Below are positions 31,841 to 32,356 of a stretch of 32,356 nt of DNA, one piece after another. The notes under the pieces were generated by a model that saw only the letters and a program-made list of their open reading frames with translations, was not told the origin of the DNA and made no database searches. The stretch lies in contig CAMADY010000023.1 of assembly GCA_945831805.1 (NCBI GenBank), positions 1 through 32,356 on the forward strand, given 5' to 3'. Source of the DNA: an uncultured Prevotellaceae bacterium. Lineage in GTDB: Bacteria > Bacteroidota > Bacteroidia > Bacteroidales > Bacteroidaceae. The translations under genes and the position numbers were made by a program. Numbering within the stretch: the first letter of the stretch is position 1; every line of letters begins with the position of its first letter.

Positions 31841-32356
31841 TCGCCTTGACGAACCGAAGCCCACATGGGATGAGGGAAGGAGGGGTACTTACATTACTAA
31901 AAGCGTTTACGCGCTTGTTTCTTGACTTCGTGAAACTTCGCAACTTTCCTAGGTAGATCAAGAACATGCAACGTAGAGAAATACCTCATCGAAGAAGCAT
32001 AGACATTATAGGTGAATTACTTTATAGAAGAAGCATAGGCTTTACCATCTTCTCCAATGTTCAACAACATATCGATCATCAGGGATGTTGACACTTCATT
32101 GTCATTTCGTTGACACTTTATGTCACTTCTCAAACCGAAGTGTCAACATCTATACCATTGATAATAACCATACTTACGACCCACATTGACACTTTGTCAC
32201 TTTTTTCGACTACATAGGGAAGATGTATGATTGAAGATACCATATAATTATTTGTCATAATCATTTCCTTGTAACTTCAAAACGGTTCGTTTGTAGTTTT
32301 TTTTTATTGTTGTCCGCTAAATGGACATTAGTCCTTGATTTTGCTGTTATTTGTCA
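31841..32356. other. Noncoding accessory stretch to the right edge
   Basis: No credible gene. It contains a 12-nt direct repeat GAAGAAGCATAG (31991-32002 and 32027-32038), TGACA/TGTCA dyads, the long inverted repeat at 32084-32150, and an AT-rich end. It may be the leader of something beyond the window or the remains of a mobile element. Confidence 0.5.
32084..32150. repeat. 14-bp inverted repeat enclosing TTGACACTT tandem units
   Basis: GATGTTGACACTTC (32084-32097) and GAAGTGTCAACATC (32137-32150) are exact reverse complements. From within the left arm, two ~22-nt direct units beginning GTTGACACTT run through 32087-32129, each a TGACA...TGTCA dyad with a 6- or 5-nt centre. A third dyad with a 3-nt centre is at 32188-32200. 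Confidence 0.7.

Overview
The window looks like a chromosomal segment of a Prevotella-like member of the Bacteroidales. The support is: promoters of the Bacteroidetes type (TTTG about 19-20 nt before TAnnTTTG), a Rho factor with the large disordered insert typical of this phylum, the 2580-residue type IX secretion translocon protein SprA, an N-terminal HsdR-like orphan, and protein sequences that resemble Prevotella/Bacteroides orthologues throughout. The species cannot be fixed by eye.

Layout. (1) 1-4656: a leftward operon sppA-lpxK-punA-thiL (thiL runs off the left edge) from one good promoter, with a 107-nt lpxK/punA overlap. (2) 4657-6961: rho, rightward, with a structured leader and a clean intrinsic terminator. 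(3) 6962-7258: a repeat-rich gap with a 14-bp inverted repeat and an array of 22-nt units. (4) 7259-10325: a leftward group of aldo/keto reductase, a small HsdR_N nuclease-like protein and a secreted GH28 glycosidase, with a 49-nt direct repeat between the last two. (5) 10342-14800: a 1434-residue secreted multidomain CotH-kinase/dockerin protein, divergent from the reductase, ending at a bidirectional terminator. (6) 14857-15950: asnA with its own promoter. (7) 16040-28654: a leftward housekeeping run ruvA-sprA-nadB-dacB-aroB. (8) 28655-32356: an accessory region with a 1.1-kb gap, a second 22-nt repeat array, and a YafQ-type toxin-antitoxin pair convergent with an AAA/STAND-like ATPase, all bracketed by two nearly identical ~150-bp direct repeats that each carry a rightward promoter. 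The last 0.5 kb has further inverted repeats and no recognisable gene.

How it fits together. The core genes cover envelope biogenesis (LpxK, SppA, DacB, SprA), cofactor and purine metabolism (ThiL, PunA, NadB), amino-acid and aromatic biosynthesis (AsnA, AroB), transcription termination (Rho) and Holliday-junction processing (RuvA). The GH28 enzyme and the CotH/dockerin protein suggest a plant-polysaccharide or surface-adhesion lifestyle (rumen or gut), which is inference. The most unusual content is non-coding: two repeat arrays with the same architecture 22 kb apart, the promoter-bearing direct repeats around the toxin/ATPase module, and the rho leader.
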